35,857 nt of DNA from Actinomadura nitritigenes (GTDB lineage: Bacteria; Actinomycetota; Actinomycetes; Streptosporangiales; Streptosporangiaceae), in contig NZ_JAGEOK010000059.1 of assembly GCF_017573545.1 (NCBI RefSeq), positions 1 through 35,857 of the forward strand. Reading direction: 5' to 3'. The translations under genes were made by a program, and so were the position numbers. The notes under the pieces were generated by a model. The model was not told the origin of the DNA, did not search any database, and saw only the letters and a list, made by a program, of their open reading frames with translations. Shown one piece after another: positions 15,120-25,523 of the stretch (the first letter of the stretch is position 1; the number at the start of each line of letters is the position of its first letter).

Positions 15120-15725
15120 ATGCCGAGGATCTGGAGCCAGACGATCGAGGCGCACCGCGACGCGGTTCGCGAGGCGACCCTCGACGCCACCGCCGCCCTG
15201 GTGGCCGAACGCGGGCTGACCAGCGTGACGATGTCGCAGATCGCCAAGGACACGGGCATCGGCCGCGCGACGCTGTACAAGTACTTCCCGGACGTCGAGT
15301 CCATCCTGCGCGCCTGGCACGAGCGCCAGATCGACCACCATCTCCAGGAGCTGGTCCACACCCGCGACCGGACCACCGGCGCCGCCGAGCGGCTGCAGGC
15401 CGTACTGACGGCCTACGCCGGAATGCTCTTCCACCGCCCCCGCCACGACCGGGACCTCGCGGGCCGGCTTCACAGCGGCGACCACGTCGCCGTGGCCCAC
15501 CAACGACTGCGCGACTTCGTCGGCGACCTGATCGGCGAAGCGGCCGCCGCCCAAGCGGTGCGGCAGGACGTTCCCGCCGCCGAACTCACCCTCTACTGCC
15601 TGCACGCCCTCGCCGCCGCCGGCGACCTTGACGATCCCGAAGCCGTCCGCCGCCTCGTCCGGACCACCCTCACCGCACTCCGGCCTCCACCCGACCCGAA
15701 CGAGCCCGCCACCGGGGAAGGGTGA
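15120..15725 (+). CDS. TetR-family transcriptional regulator
   Basis: This 201-residue protein has an N-terminal helix-turn-helix, with residues 35-57 reading SVTMSQIAKDTGIGRATLYKYFP, a textbook TetR signature. The remaining all-helical part would bind a ligand. The start is taken as the ATG at 15120 because related proteins begin MPR; ATG 15111 and GTG 15084 are in frame too, and none has a clear ribosome site, so a leaderless or near-leaderless message is possible. It diverges from the exporter operon with about 190 bp of dyad-rich DNA between, so it probably represses that operon and responds to the exported or modified compound. Confidence 0.88.
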   Translation: MPRIWSQTIEAHRDAVREATLDATAALVAERGLTSVTMSQIAKDTGIGRATLYKYFPDVESILRAWHERQIDHHLQELVHTRDRTTGAAERLQAVLTAYAGMLFHRPRHDRDLAGRLHSGDHVAVAHQRLRDFVGDLIGEAAAAQAVRQDVPAAELTLYCLHALAAAGDLDDPEAVRRLVRTTLTALRPPPDPNEPATGEG

Positions 15726-15848
15726 AGCCTGAACTGGCTGATCGTGGAGAGCCTGACACTGCCGGGCGTCCTCGCCGAGCACGACCTGAAGGACCTCGTC
15801 GCCCTCGCCGTCGAGCGCGCCCCGCGACGGGACGTGAGCCGGAGACGG

Positions 15849-15880
15849 CGGCGCCTCCCCGCGGCCGCGGGGAGGCGCCG
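15849..15880. terminator. Perfect 32-nt palindrome between convergent genes
   Basis: The two 16-nt arms, 15849-15864 and 15865-15880, are exact reverse complements centred on GCGGCCGC, with no unpaired loop in the DNA. It lies 15 bp past the stop of the leftward serine protease and 124 bp past the tetR stop, so it can act as a terminator for both. There is no poly-T run. Confidence 0.7.
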
Positions 15881-15894
15881 GGAGACGGAGGCCG

Positions 15895-16665
15895 TCAGCC
15901 GATGTGGAAGCCCGCGCCCACGCCGCCGTGCGCGTTCATGTCGTCGAGGATGCTCGTGATGGGCGTGAAGTGCTGGACGCCCCACGCCGAGCCGGCCAGG
16001 GCCGTCCCGTTGACGACGGGGGACCCGGAGTCGCCGGCCCACGTCCAGATCAGCGTCCAGTACCAGGGGGCGTCGGCGCCGAGGGTGGCGCCGCAGGTGA
16101 GGCCGGTGGTGTGCCCCTGCTTGCACATCCGGGTGCCGGACGCGGGGACCGGGCCGACGGAGTCGATCGTCGTCGAGCCGTTGGGCGCGCCGACGGTGGC
16201 GGCCGGGGCGACCTTGGCCGGGTCGAGCCGGATGACCGCGTAGTCCAGGCCGCGGGGGCCGCCGGAGGCGTAGTTGTTGGGCTCGCTGACGTAGGTGACC
16301 TTGCCGATCGGGCCGATCGCCATGGTCGCGTCGAAGTCGAAGGTGGCCGGGGCGGGCGAGTCGGGCGTCCCGGCCGGGGTGGTGTTGGCGTAGACCGTGT
16401 CGCCCACGAGCTTGTTGCCGTCGGCGTCGATGAAGCAGTGCGCGTTGGTGAGGCCCACCAGGTTCCCGTCGGCGTCGTGGCCGATCGCGGTCAGCGTGCA
16501 CAGCTCGAAGCTGTAGCCGCCGCCGGAGACCTGCTTGACCTGCTGGACGATTCCGGAGCCGCCGCCGAGCGGCACCGGGGAGTCGGCGTGCGCGGGCAGC
16601 GCGGGCACGGACAGGCCCGCGGCGGCGAGGGCGGCGGCGAGGGTCCTGCGCAGGAGCTTGGGCAT
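15895..16665 (-). CDS. Secreted chymotrypsin-like serine protease
   Basis: This 256-residue precursor has a signal peptide of about 27 residues (MPKLLRRT, hydrophobic alanine/leucine core, then PAHADS with a likely cut after AHA). The S1 catalytic triad is visible: H76 in LTNAHCF, D141 in GLDYAVIRLD, S213 in WAGDSGSPVV. Cysteine pairs C56/C77 and C181/C191 fit conserved disulfides. The mature enzyme of about 229 residues starts soon after the signal, so there is little or no pro-domain, unlike alpha-lytic/streptogrisin proteases. The ATG at 16665 follows GGAAGAGAG. It should act outside the cell, with unknown specificity. Confidence 0.87.
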   Translation of the reverse strand: MPKLLRRTLAAALAAAGLSVPALPAHADSPVPLGGGSGIVQQVKQVSGGGYSFELCTLTAIGHDADGNLVGLTNAHCFIDADGNKLVGDTVYANTTPAGTPDSPAPATFDFDATMAIGPIGKVTYVSEPNNYASGGPRGLDYAVIRLDPAKVAPAATVGAPNGSTTIDSVGPVPASGTRMCKQGHTTGLTCGATLGADAPWYWTLIWTWAGDSGSPVVNGTALAGSAWGVQHFTPITSILDDMNAHGGVGAGFHIG

Positions 16666-16834
16666 CGTGGCTCTCTTCCAGGAGTCGGGCGACCGGACAC
16701 CGCAAGCTAAACAGACATCAATGTCTTTCTGGAAGCCGGGACGACGCCCCGGCGCGCGGCACGGCGCTCCCGCGGGCATGCCGCGGAGACGTCACCGCAC
16801 GTCAGACCGGGACGTCCATCGCATCGTGGCCGTT

Positions 16835-17878
16835 TCAGGACAGCGGGCGGCCCGGGCCCTTCTGGATCTGCGCGAGGAACAGCTGCGCGAGCGCGTGCTG
16901 CCCGGCGGCCGTCGGATGGAAGCTGCGCGGCTCGGCCTCCAGCGCCGACAGGTTCAGCGCCAGGCCGTTCATGTACGGAACCGCGCTGCCCGCCTCGTGG
17001 CCGGCGAACGCGCTGTAGGCGTCGACGAACTCCACGCTCCCCCGGCCGTGCCGCGCCACGACCCGCGCGTCCGCCTCGGCGGCCGACTGCCGGACGAGCT
17101 GCCCGAGGTCGTAGGCGCGCGCGTTCAGCCAGCGCTGGTCCGAGACCGTCATGTTGTCCCCGCCGACCCCCGTGACCTCGGAGAACGCCTTCGGATAGCC
17201 CATCACGATCACCCGCGCGGACGGCGCCCGATCGGTGATCCTCTCCAGCAGGGCGGGCAGGTCCCGGCGGAGCCTCGCCATCCGCCCGGCGATGTCCGCG
17301 CCCTGGTCGGTGCAGCTGTGGCTCCACGGCAGACGCATCACGCAGCCGCCCAGCACCTTGGAGAACCCGACGTCGTTGCCGCCGATGCTGATCGTCACCA
17401 GGCTGGTGCCGGCGTTGACGCGGTCGAGCTGCGGGGGCTCGCCGTACCGCCCCTTGAGGACGTCGGCCGTCGTGGCGCCCGAGCACGCCCAGAACGAGGA
17501 CCCCTTGGCGAACCGGAACGCCGTCGAGACCTCGTGGTAGTACGCCTTGGACGTGCGGCGGCACCGGTTGAGCGGGTTGTTGTCGGCGACCGTCGCCTCG
17601 GCGCCGACACCCGCCGAGTACGAGTCGCCGAGCGCGGCGTACGCGCCGCGCGTCGCCGCCTCGACCGGCGTGACCTGCTTCTCCTTCGCGACGACCGGAT
17701 CGGCGCGGACCGGCGGCTTCGGCCGGGGGCACCCGCTCCCGAACGCCTTGCACCGCGCGGCCGGCATCGCCACCAGCGGAACCACCGCGAGGGCCAGCAG
17801 CCCCACCAGGACGAGGACGGCGAGCCCGCGCTCGCCGAGACGCTCCCGCAGCCGACGCGGCCAGGACCCGGGGGTCAA
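16835..17878 (-). CDS. Membrane-anchored or secreted SGNH hydrolase (lipase/esterase)
   Basis: This 347-residue protein starts at a TTG (17878) preceded by GAGGAGG at ideal spacing; a longer frame from 17986 lacks a ribosome site. An N-terminal basic stretch and hydrophobic helix (about residues 18-38) give a signal anchor. SGNH blocks are present: GDSYSAG (84-90) with nucleophile S86, the block II glycine in ACSGA, GGND (166-169), and H321 in SFHPTAAGQ. Paired cysteines in the catalytic part resemble the disulfide-rich Streptomyces lipase family. It probably hydrolyses ester lipids or acylated polymers outside the membrane. It lies upstream of the protease but is separated by a 169-bp gap, so joint transcription is not certain. 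Confidence 0.87.
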   Translation of the reverse strand: MTPGSWPRRLRERLGERGLAVLVLVGLLALAVVPLVAMPAARCKAFGSGCPRPKPPVRADPVVAKEKQVTPVEAATRGAYAALGDSYSAGVGAEATVADNNPLNRCRRTSKAYYHEVSTAFRFAKGSSFWACSGATTADVLKGRYGEPPQLDRVNAGTSLVTISIGGNDVGFSKVLGGCVMRLPWSHSCTDQGADIAGRMARLRRDLPALLERITDRAPSARVIVMGYPKAFSEVTGVGGDNMTVSDQRWLNARAYDLGQLVRQSAAEADARVVARHGRGSVEFVDAYSAFAGHEAGSAVPYMNGLALNLSALEAEPRSFHPTAAGQHALAQLFLAQIQKGPGRPLS

Positions 17879-18005
17879 TCGTCCTCCTCGCGCAACCGGG
17901 ACGCCGGGAGCCCCCGACCGTCCGCCTTTACGTTGTAGATCTTGAAATGGGACGCGGGCGGGGCGTCGCGCGTTCCCGGAGAACAACCTTACGTGCGGGC
18001 GCGGC

Positions 18006-18518
18006 TCATCCGGTGCCGGGCGCGGGCAGCGGCAGCCACATCACGACGCGCGGCCCGAGGTCGTGCAGGCCGGCCGCGATCTCCGCGTCCCAGTAGGCGC
18101 GGACGCCCGGTCCCCAGCGTTCCTCGGGGAGCTCGGCGAAGCCGTGCCGGGCGTACCAGGGGCCGTTCCACGGGACGTCCCGGAACGTCAGGAGGCTCAC
18201 TCCCGGGGAGCCCCGCCCGGCGGCGCCGTCCACCACCGCGCGCAGGAGGCGGGTGCCGATGCCCCGGCCGACGAGGTCGGCGTGGACGGAGATCTGCTCC
18301 AGATGCGTCGCGCCGTCCACCTCACCGACGGTCGCGAACCCGACCGGCGGGTCCCCGGCCACGAGGAACCCGGCGCCCTTGGCGATCATCTCCTCGGCGA
18401 TGGTCGGGGAGGGCGGGAACACGATCCCGATCCTCTGGAACAGGCGGTCGCCGGAGTCCTCGATGGACGGCAGTCCGGCAAGGTCCCCGGGCCGCGCGGG
18501 GCGGACGTCGTACTCCAT
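18006..18518 (-). CDS. GNAT-family N-acetyltransferase
   Basis: This 170-residue protein has the GNAT fold. MEYDVRPARPGDLAGL is a typical first strand and helix, GFATVGEVDGATHLEQISVHADLVGRGIGTRLLRAV contains motif A with the acetyl-CoA pyrophosphate loop GRGIGT, and WYARHGFAELPEERWGPG is motif B. The C-terminal segment RVVMWLPL forms the last strand. The start at 18518 has only a weak ribosome site. The substrate is unknown, and the adjacent acetyltransferase at 18644 is divergent and only distantly similar. Confidence 0.85.
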   Translation of the reverse strand: MEYDVRPARPGDLAGLPSIEDSGDRLFQRIGIVFPPSPTIAEEMIAKGAGFLVAGDPPVGFATVGEVDGATHLEQISVHADLVGRGIGTRLLRAVVDGAAGRGSPGVSLLTFRDVPWNGPWYARHGFAELPEERWGPGVRAYWDAEIAAGLHDLGPRVVMWLPLPAPGTG

Positions 18519-18643
18519 CCCGCGAGCCTAGGACGCCGGGCGGGCGCGCGGCCTCTCCTTTTCCGCCGGCCGGGCCGCAGCCGGAAGGGGGCGCGGCCGG
18601 AAACGGGTTGCCGCCGGCTCGGGCCGATGCGACCGTGTGCGGC

Positions 18644-19126
18644 ATGGCGACGGTGCGGCTGCTCGAGATCGGGGACTGGGCCCTGTACCGGTCGGTCCGG
18701 CTGGCGTCCCTGGCCGAATCGCCCGCGGCCTTCTGGTCGTCCCTCGCCCGCGAGGAGGCGTTCGCGCCGAGCGTCTGGCAGGACCGGCTCGCCGCCCGCA
18801 ACACCTTCCTCGCCGAGACCGCCGACGGCCCGGCCGGCCTGGCCGCCGTCGTTCCCGACGAGGGCGCGGCGGCCGAGCTCGTCGGCATGTGGGTGGCGCC
18901 GTCCGCCCGCGGCCGGGGGATCGGCGACCTGCTGGTCCGCGCCGCACTGGAATGGACCGCCGACCGGGGCTTCGCCGAGCTGAGGCTCTGGGTCTTCGAG
19001 GGGAACCGTCACGCGGAGCGCCTCTACGCCCGCCACGGCTTCGCGAGGACGGGCCGCGCCGAACGCGGCCGTCCCGGCAAGGACGAGATGCAGTTCGAGA
19101 TGGCCCGCACCGTGACCGCGCGGTAG
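18644..19126 (+). CDS. GNAT-family N-acetyltransferase
   Basis: This is a 160-residue acetyltransferase. ELVGMWVAPSARGRGIGDLLVRAALEWTADRG is motif A with loop RGRGIGD, and RLWVFEGNRHAERLYARHGFARTGR is the motif B region common to amino-acid or protein acetyltransferases of the RimI-like class. The ATG at 18644 was used because the fold begins there. It ends 4 bp before the stop of the convergent alpha/beta hydrolase. The substrate is unknown. Confidence 0.86.
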   Translation: MATVRLLEIGDWALYRSVRLASLAESPAAFWSSLAREEAFAPSVWQDRLAARNTFLAETADGPAGLAAVVPDEGAAAELVGMWVAPSARGRGIGDLLVRAALEWTADRGFAELRLWVFEGNRHAERLYARHGFARTGRAERGRPGKDEMQFEMARTVTAR

Positions 19127-19130
19127 CGCG

Positions 19131-19904
19131 TCACCCCGCGGCGTACCGCCGCAGGAACGGCCGTACCGCCGGCAGGGCGAGGTCGAGGCGCAGGAACGCG
19201 TCCAGATGAGAGCAGCCGGGAAGCTCCACCAGCGAGGCGTCCGGCACGGCCTCGGCGGTGCGGCGGATCGCGGTCGACCGGCGGTCGCGGTCCCCGGCGA
19301 GCAGCAGCACCGGCACGCCCGCCGCCGCCACGGCACCGTCGACGCCGGGCCTGCCGGAGGCACCGATCGTCTGCGCGGCGAGCACCTCCGGGTCGACCGC
19401 GAGCATCGCGGCGCGCATCCAGCCGGGCACGAAGCCCTGCCTCTCCGCCGCCTCGACGAACGGCGCGGCGCCCTTCTCGCGGCACAGCTCGGCCTCCCGC
19501 TCGACCTCCGCCCGGCCGAACCCGACCTCGCCGGCGTGGGCGCCGCCGGCGATCAGGCAGGTGAGCCGTTCCGGGCGGCGGGCCAGCAGGTGGAGCCCGA
19601 CGATGCCGCCCATCGACGCGCCCCAGAGGGCGGTCCGGCCGATGCCCTCGGCATCGAGCACGGCGACGACGTCGTCCGCCTGCCGCTCGACGCGGTAGGC
19701 GGACGCGTCGTGCGGCGCGTCGCTCTCGCCGTAGCCGATCGCGTCGATGAGGACGAGCCGGTACTCCCCCGCCAGCGCGTCGACGTGACCGCTGGAGCGC
19801 CAGACGCCGCGGTGGCCGAAGGATCCGTGCAGCAGCACCAGGGGCGGCCCGCTCCCCGCGGTCTCCCAGGCGATGCGGCGTCCCTCGCGTCCGGTCCTTC
19901 GCAT
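19131..19904 (-). CDS. Alpha/beta hydrolase
   Basis: This 257-residue protein has the complete catalytic set: oxyanion motif LLHGSFGH (24-31), nucleophile elbow GASMGG with S97, acid D205 in AGDRDRRS, and H233 in PGCSHLDAF. A cap region lies between about residues 120 and 180. Its overall form is that of small-molecule esterases or enol-lactone hydrolase-like enzymes. The ATG at 19904 has no strong ribosome site. It stands alone between convergent and tandem neighbours, so context gives no clue to the substrate. Confidence 0.83.
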   Translation of the reverse strand: MRRTGREGRRIAWETAGSGPPLVLLHGSFGHRGVWRSSGHVDALAGEYRLVLIDAIGYGESDAPHDASAYRVERQADDVVAVLDAEGIGRTALWGASMGGIVGLHLLARRPERLTCLIAGGAHAGEVGFGRAEVEREAELCREKGAAPFVEAAERQGFVPGWMRAAMLAVDPEVLAAQTIGASGRPGVDGAVAAAGVPVLLLAGDRDRRSTAIRRTAEAVPDASLVELPGCSHLDAFLRLDLALPAVRPFLRRYAAG

Positions 19905-19965
19905 GCCTCGATCGTCCGCGCGGCCGCCGATGATCGCCAGCCGTTTTCCGGGGCGCCGGCCGCCC

Positions 19966-20064
19966 GACGCCGGCCGCGGGCCACCTGACGCCGGCCGCGG
20001 GCCACCTGACGCCGGCCGCGGGCCACCTGACGCCGGCCGCGGGCCACCTGACGCCGGCCGCGGG

Positions 20065-20083
<19 letters not shown>
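19966..20083. repeat. 21-bp tandem repeat array overlapping the uvrB stop codon
   Basis: Five 21-bp units (19966-19986, 19987-20007, 20008-20028, 20029-20049, 20050-20070) are followed by a partial sixth of about 10 bp. Each begins GACGCCGGCC and ends GGGCCACCT, except the fifth, which ends GGGCTACCT. That C-to-T difference creates the TAG stop of uvrB (20065-20067, minus strand). On the uvrB strand the period is seven codons, reading GVRWPAA repeatedly beyond the stop. Confidence 0.93.
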
Positions 20084-22182
<2,099 letters not shown>

Positions 22183-22288
22183 GATCGCCTCTCCCCCTGG
22201 TCTTTCCTTCGCTTGCCGCCCACTCTATGCAGCAGGTACGACAATCGCGGACCCCTCGATATTTCCGCAGCTCAGGCCGGTGAAACGG

Positions 22289-23440
22289 TCAGGAGGCGGG
22301 GAGCGGGAGGCGGGCCCTGACGGCGTAGCCGCCGCCGCGCGGCCCGGCCTCGAAGCTGCCGCCGAGGGCGGTGACCCGCTCCCGCAGGCCGACGAGGCCG
22401 TGCCCGCCGCTCGGCAGGTCGTGCGCGGGCGGCGCGGTGGGCGGGTCGTTGGCGATCTCCACCTCGATCGCCTCGGGGAGCAGGCCGAGGTCGACGCGGG
22501 TGTCGGCGGCGCCGGCGTGCTTGTGCACGTTGGTCAGGGCCTCCTGGACGAGCCGGTAGAGCGTCCGTCCCACCGCGGTGGGCATGGGGCGTTCCGCGCC
22601 GCGGACGGACAGGGCGACCCGCAGGCCCGCCGCACCGGACTGGCCGATCAGCTCCCGCACGTGCTGGAGGGTGACGGCCTCCTGCGGGAGCGCCTCCTCG
22701 CCCTGGCGGAGGACGCCGATCACGTGCCGCAGCTCCTCCAGCGCCTGCCGGCCCATGTCGCCGATGACGGCGGCGGTCTCGGCGGCCCGCGCGGGGTCGC
22801 GGGCGGCGACGGCCTTGAGGGCGCCGGCGTGGACGACCATGACGCTGATCCGGTTGGCGACCACGTCGTGCATCTCGCGGGCGATGCGGGTGCGCTCCTC
22901 GCCCCGCGCGCGCTCCGCCAGGAGGTGCTGCTCGCGTTCCAGGCGCGCCGTGCGTTCCTGGAGCGAGGCCAGGAGCTGCTTGCGCGCGCCCATGTAGAGG
23001 CCCAGCAGGACGGGGACCCCGGTGAACGTGATGCCGAAGATCGCCTGCGCGAGGAAGCTGTCGTTGCTGGACGTGGGCGGGGGGAAGGCGAGGCCGACGG
23101 CGTAGTTCAGGGCCGCGACCCCGAGGACGACCCGGCGGGACGCCGCGTAGGCCGCCAGCGAGTAGAGGATCACCAGGACGACGAACGCGCCGCCCCCGGT
23201 GACGGCGCTGAACGCCGTCGCGAAGACGGCCAGCGCGACGGGATGCCGGCGCCGCACGACGATGCAGAGGCCGAGGACGGCGCTGCACGCCGACGTGACG
23301 GTGTGCGGCAGCCAGAAATGCTGGGGGGAGAACCAGAGGAAGAGACCGTCCAGAACCGCGAAGGACACGGCCAGGGTGACGTCCAGCGCGCGTGAACGCC
23401 GCGTCGGCCACGCCGCCGACCACCAGCCCCGCAGGTGCAT
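22289..23440 (-). CDS. Sensor histidine kinase (NarL/DesK-type, HisKA_3)
   Basis: This is a 383-residue membrane kinase. Four to six hydrophobic segments cover residues 18-150, followed by a coiled linker QERTARLEREQHLLAERARGEE. The H-box is RTRIAREMHDVVANRISVM with phospho-acceptor H191. The N-box is LVQEALTNVHKHA with N304, and the G-box is GGHGLVGLRERV (345-356), all typical of kinases that pair with LuxR/NarL-type response regulators. No response regulator gene is adjacent: uvrB lies downstream and a divergent unit upstream. It is therefore an orphan in this window. The membrane domain resembles the generic DUF7134-like sensor of many Streptomyces kinases, with unknown signal. Confidence 0.9.
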   Translation of the reverse strand: MHLRGWWSAAWPTRRSRALDVTLAVSFAVLDGLFLWFSPQHFWLPHTVTSACSAVLGLCIVVRRRHPVALAVFATAFSAVTGGGAFVVLVILYSLAAYAASRRVVLGVAALNYAVGLAFPPPTSSNDSFLAQAIFGITFTGVPVLLGLYMGARKQLLASLQERTARLEREQHLLAERARGEERTRIAREMHDVVANRISVMVVHAGALKAVAARDPARAAETAAVIGDMGRQALEELRHVIGVLRQGEEALPQEAVTLQHVRELIGQSGAAGLRVALSVRGAERPMPTAVGRTLYRLVQEALTNVHKHAGAADTRVDLGLLPEAIEVEIANDPPTAPPAHDLPSGGHGLVGLRERVTALGGSFEAGPRGGGYAVRARLPLPAS

Positions 23441-23656
23441 GCGACGAGCCTATAGGCAGGCCAGGGGACCCGAACCGTCCCAGAAGGACCGAGCCCGCGC
23501 GACCGGTCTCCGCCCAGGTGACGGCGCCGGCGGCGGTCCCGGTGACGGGGGTGTGGCCCGGCGGCGCCCGCGACGCCCCGCCCGCAGGGCTTTCCCGCCG
23601 TCCCGGTGCTGTGGTTACGATGACCGCGCCGACTAGGACGGGGATGGCAGCAGACG

Positions 23657-24670
23657 ATGACCCGCTTCGCCAACTGGCTCGGGAAGAACGCCGACGCCTT
23701 CATCGCGCTGGTGCTGGCGATCACCGTCGCGGTGCTCGGGCTCGGGGTGAACCTGCCGCACGAGGCCGAGATCACCAACAGCGCCATCCTGGCGGTGATC
23801 GCGCTGCTGGCCACCTCGGTGCTGCGCGACCGGGGCCGCCGCATCCCGGTGGAGGCCGAGGTCCGCGACACGCTGCGCGCGTCCGCGTCCACGCTGGAGG
23901 AGCTGAGCGGCCGGCTGTCGCACGTCGAGCAGTTCGAGAGCGTGCTGGCGGGCACCAAGCGGGCGCTGGAGGAGACGGCGGTCGTGCGGGTGATCGGCGG
24001 CGGGCAGGTCGCGCACGTGCTGGAGGAGGCGCGCCGCGACACCGACCGGTGGTTCTTCAAGGGCGGCACCGGGACCTACATCCGCGCCAAGACGCTGCCC
24101 GAGTGCGTGGCGGCCGCCCGCAGGGACCGGCGCACGCTGCTGTTCCGGCTGGAGATCCTCGACCCCACGAACACCGAGGTCTGCGAGGCGTACGCGCGGC
24201 ACCGGCGCTCGGTGTCGGAGGCGCCGGACGCGACGGGCGAGAAGTGGACGCTGGAGCGCACCCGCAAGGAGGCGTACGCGACGCTCCTGGCGGCGTGCTG
24301 GCACAAGCAGCGCTTCGGGATGCTCGACATCGACATCGGCCTGGCGCAGACGATGACGACGCTGCGCTACGACCTGGCGTCGTCGCGGCTGGTGGTGACC
24401 CGCGACGACCCGCGCGGCGAGGCGCTGGTGGTCGACAGCGACAAGTTCTACTACAGCTGGGTGAGCGCCGAGCTGCAGATGAGCCTGGACCAGGCGCGCC
24501 GGGTGCCGGTGGAGCAGGCGCGGCTGGCGCCGCTGGACGACGAGCCGACCGTCGAGGAGGTCCGCAAGCTCTTCGAGGTGATCGGGATTCGGCTGTCGCA
24601 CTCCTACACCGACCGGGACGTCATCGAGATCATCCGGAAGGCGCTGCGTGCGAAGGACCCGTACGAATGA
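23657..24670 (+). CDS. Two-helix membrane protein with uncharacterised cytoplasmic domain
   Basis: This 337-residue protein has two helices near the N-terminus (about 13-31 and 39-56) with a short external loop, then a helical, probably coiled-coil stretch (64-105), then a compact domain of about 220 residues. The domain contains WFFKGGTGTYIR (132-143), RTLLFRLEILDPTN, LLAACWHKQRF and a final EVIGIRLSHSYTDRDVIEIIRKAL. I do not recognise the family with certainty; the pattern resembles phospholipase-D-like folds lacking the HKD motif. The arrangement of two helices plus cytoplasmic domain is seen in several bacterial immune effectors, but that is only an analogy. It is the first gene of a rightward three-gene unit. 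A TACGAT -10-like element lies at 23616-23621. Confidence 0.75.
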   Translation: MTRFANWLGKNADAFIALVLAITVAVLGLGVNLPHEAEITNSAILAVIALLATSVLRDRGRRIPVEAEVRDTLRASASTLEELSGRLSHVEQFESVLAGTKRALEETAVVRVIGGGQVAHVLEEARRDTDRWFFKGGTGTYIRAKTLPECVAAARRDRRTLLFRLEILDPTNTEVCEAYARHRRSVSEAPDATGEKWTLERTRKEAYATLLAACWHKQRFGMLDIDIGLAQTMTTLRYDLASSRLVVTRDDPRGEALVVDSDKFYYSWVSAELQMSLDQARRVPVEQARLAPLDDEPTVEEVRKLFEVIGIRLSHSYTDRDVIEIIRKALRAKDPYE

Positions 24671-24713
24671 CCGGGGCGCGGCCCCGGCGGCGGGGAGGAC
24701 GTGGCGGGACGGG

Positions 24714-25493
24714 ATGAGGTACGAGGAGATCCGGGGGGACATCCGCGCCGGCCTGGCCGCGCGGACGCTGCCGGCGTGGGCGGGGCGGGTCCTGGAGGAC
24801 GCCGTCGCGGGCCGCTCGCCGGTCGCGGCGGTGCGCCACCCTCTGGGCTTCCTGTGCCTGCCGCTGGAGCGCAGCGGCGATCTCGGGGTGTGCCTGCACA
24901 TCTGGACGCCGGAGGTGCGGCCCGCCCCGTCGACGACGTCGCCGGTCCACTGCCACAGCTGGGACCTGCTCAGCTTCGTCCTGTACGGGACGGTGCGGAA
25001 CGTCCGGATGGACGTCCTCGAGGAGCCGGGCGCCGCGGCGGGCGGCGCGGCGGGCGGCGTCGCGGCGGCGGTGGAGAGCGCCGGGCAGGTGTTCGAGGTG
25101 CTGAGCAGCGGCGACGTGGACGAGCTGCGGGCGACGGGCCGCGCCGTCCGCTACCGTCCCGGCCCTTCGACGACGCACCGCACCGGGGAGTCGTACACGC
25201 TGCCCGCGGGGGTGTTCCACAGCACGCTGATCGAGGACGGCCTGGACGCGGCGACGGTGGCGCTGGGGCGGCAGACGCCCGGCGGCGGCGATCTGTCGCT
25301 CGGGCCGCTGGACGTCCCGACGCACCGGGTGCGGCGCTCCCGGTCCGATCCCGGCGACACGGTGCGGGCGCTGCGGCGCTCGGCGCACCGGATCGCGACC
25401 GCGCATCCCGGCCCCGCCGGGGTCGCGTCCCCGCCCGGCGAACCGCCGTCCTCCGGCCCGTACGGGCGCCGGCACCGCTCGGCCCGCCGGTAG
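24714..25493 (+). CDS. Cupin-fold protein, cysteine-dioxygenase-like
   Basis: This 259-residue protein has a cupin barrel: SPVHCHSWDLLSFVLYGTV carries H79 and H81, and ESYTLPAGVFHSTLIEDG carries H169, giving a three-histidine metal site like that of cysteine dioxygenase and related thiol dioxygenases. The usual cupin glutamate is not obvious, which also fits that group. A glycine/alanine-rich insert lies at 106-120. The last 50 residues are basic and disordered. The ATG at 24714 lies 43 bp after the previous stop. The substrate is unknown; its place between a membrane protein and an inositol-phosphatase-like enzyme suggests a shared pathway. Confidence 0.72.
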   Translation: MRYEEIRGDIRAGLAARTLPAWAGRVLEDAVAGRSPVAAVRHPLGFLCLPLERSGDLGVCLHIWTPEVRPAPSTTSPVHCHSWDLLSFVLYGTVRNVRMDVLEEPGAAAGGAAGGVAAAVESAGQVFEVLSSGDVDELRATGRAVRYRPGPSTTHRTGESYTLPAGVFHSTLIEDGLDAATVALGRQTPGGGDLSLGPLDVPTHRVRRSRSDPGDTVRALRRSAHRIATAHPGPAGVASPPGEPPSSGPYGRRHRSARR

Positions 25494-25523
25494 GCGGGCC
25501 CGTCAACGACTGGAGAGGCCCCG

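Noticed and set aside
10772..15725. Complete secondary-metabolite biosynthetic cluster
   Set aside because: No synthase, RiPP precursor with cleavage motif or scaffold enzyme is present; only tailoring and export genes are seen.
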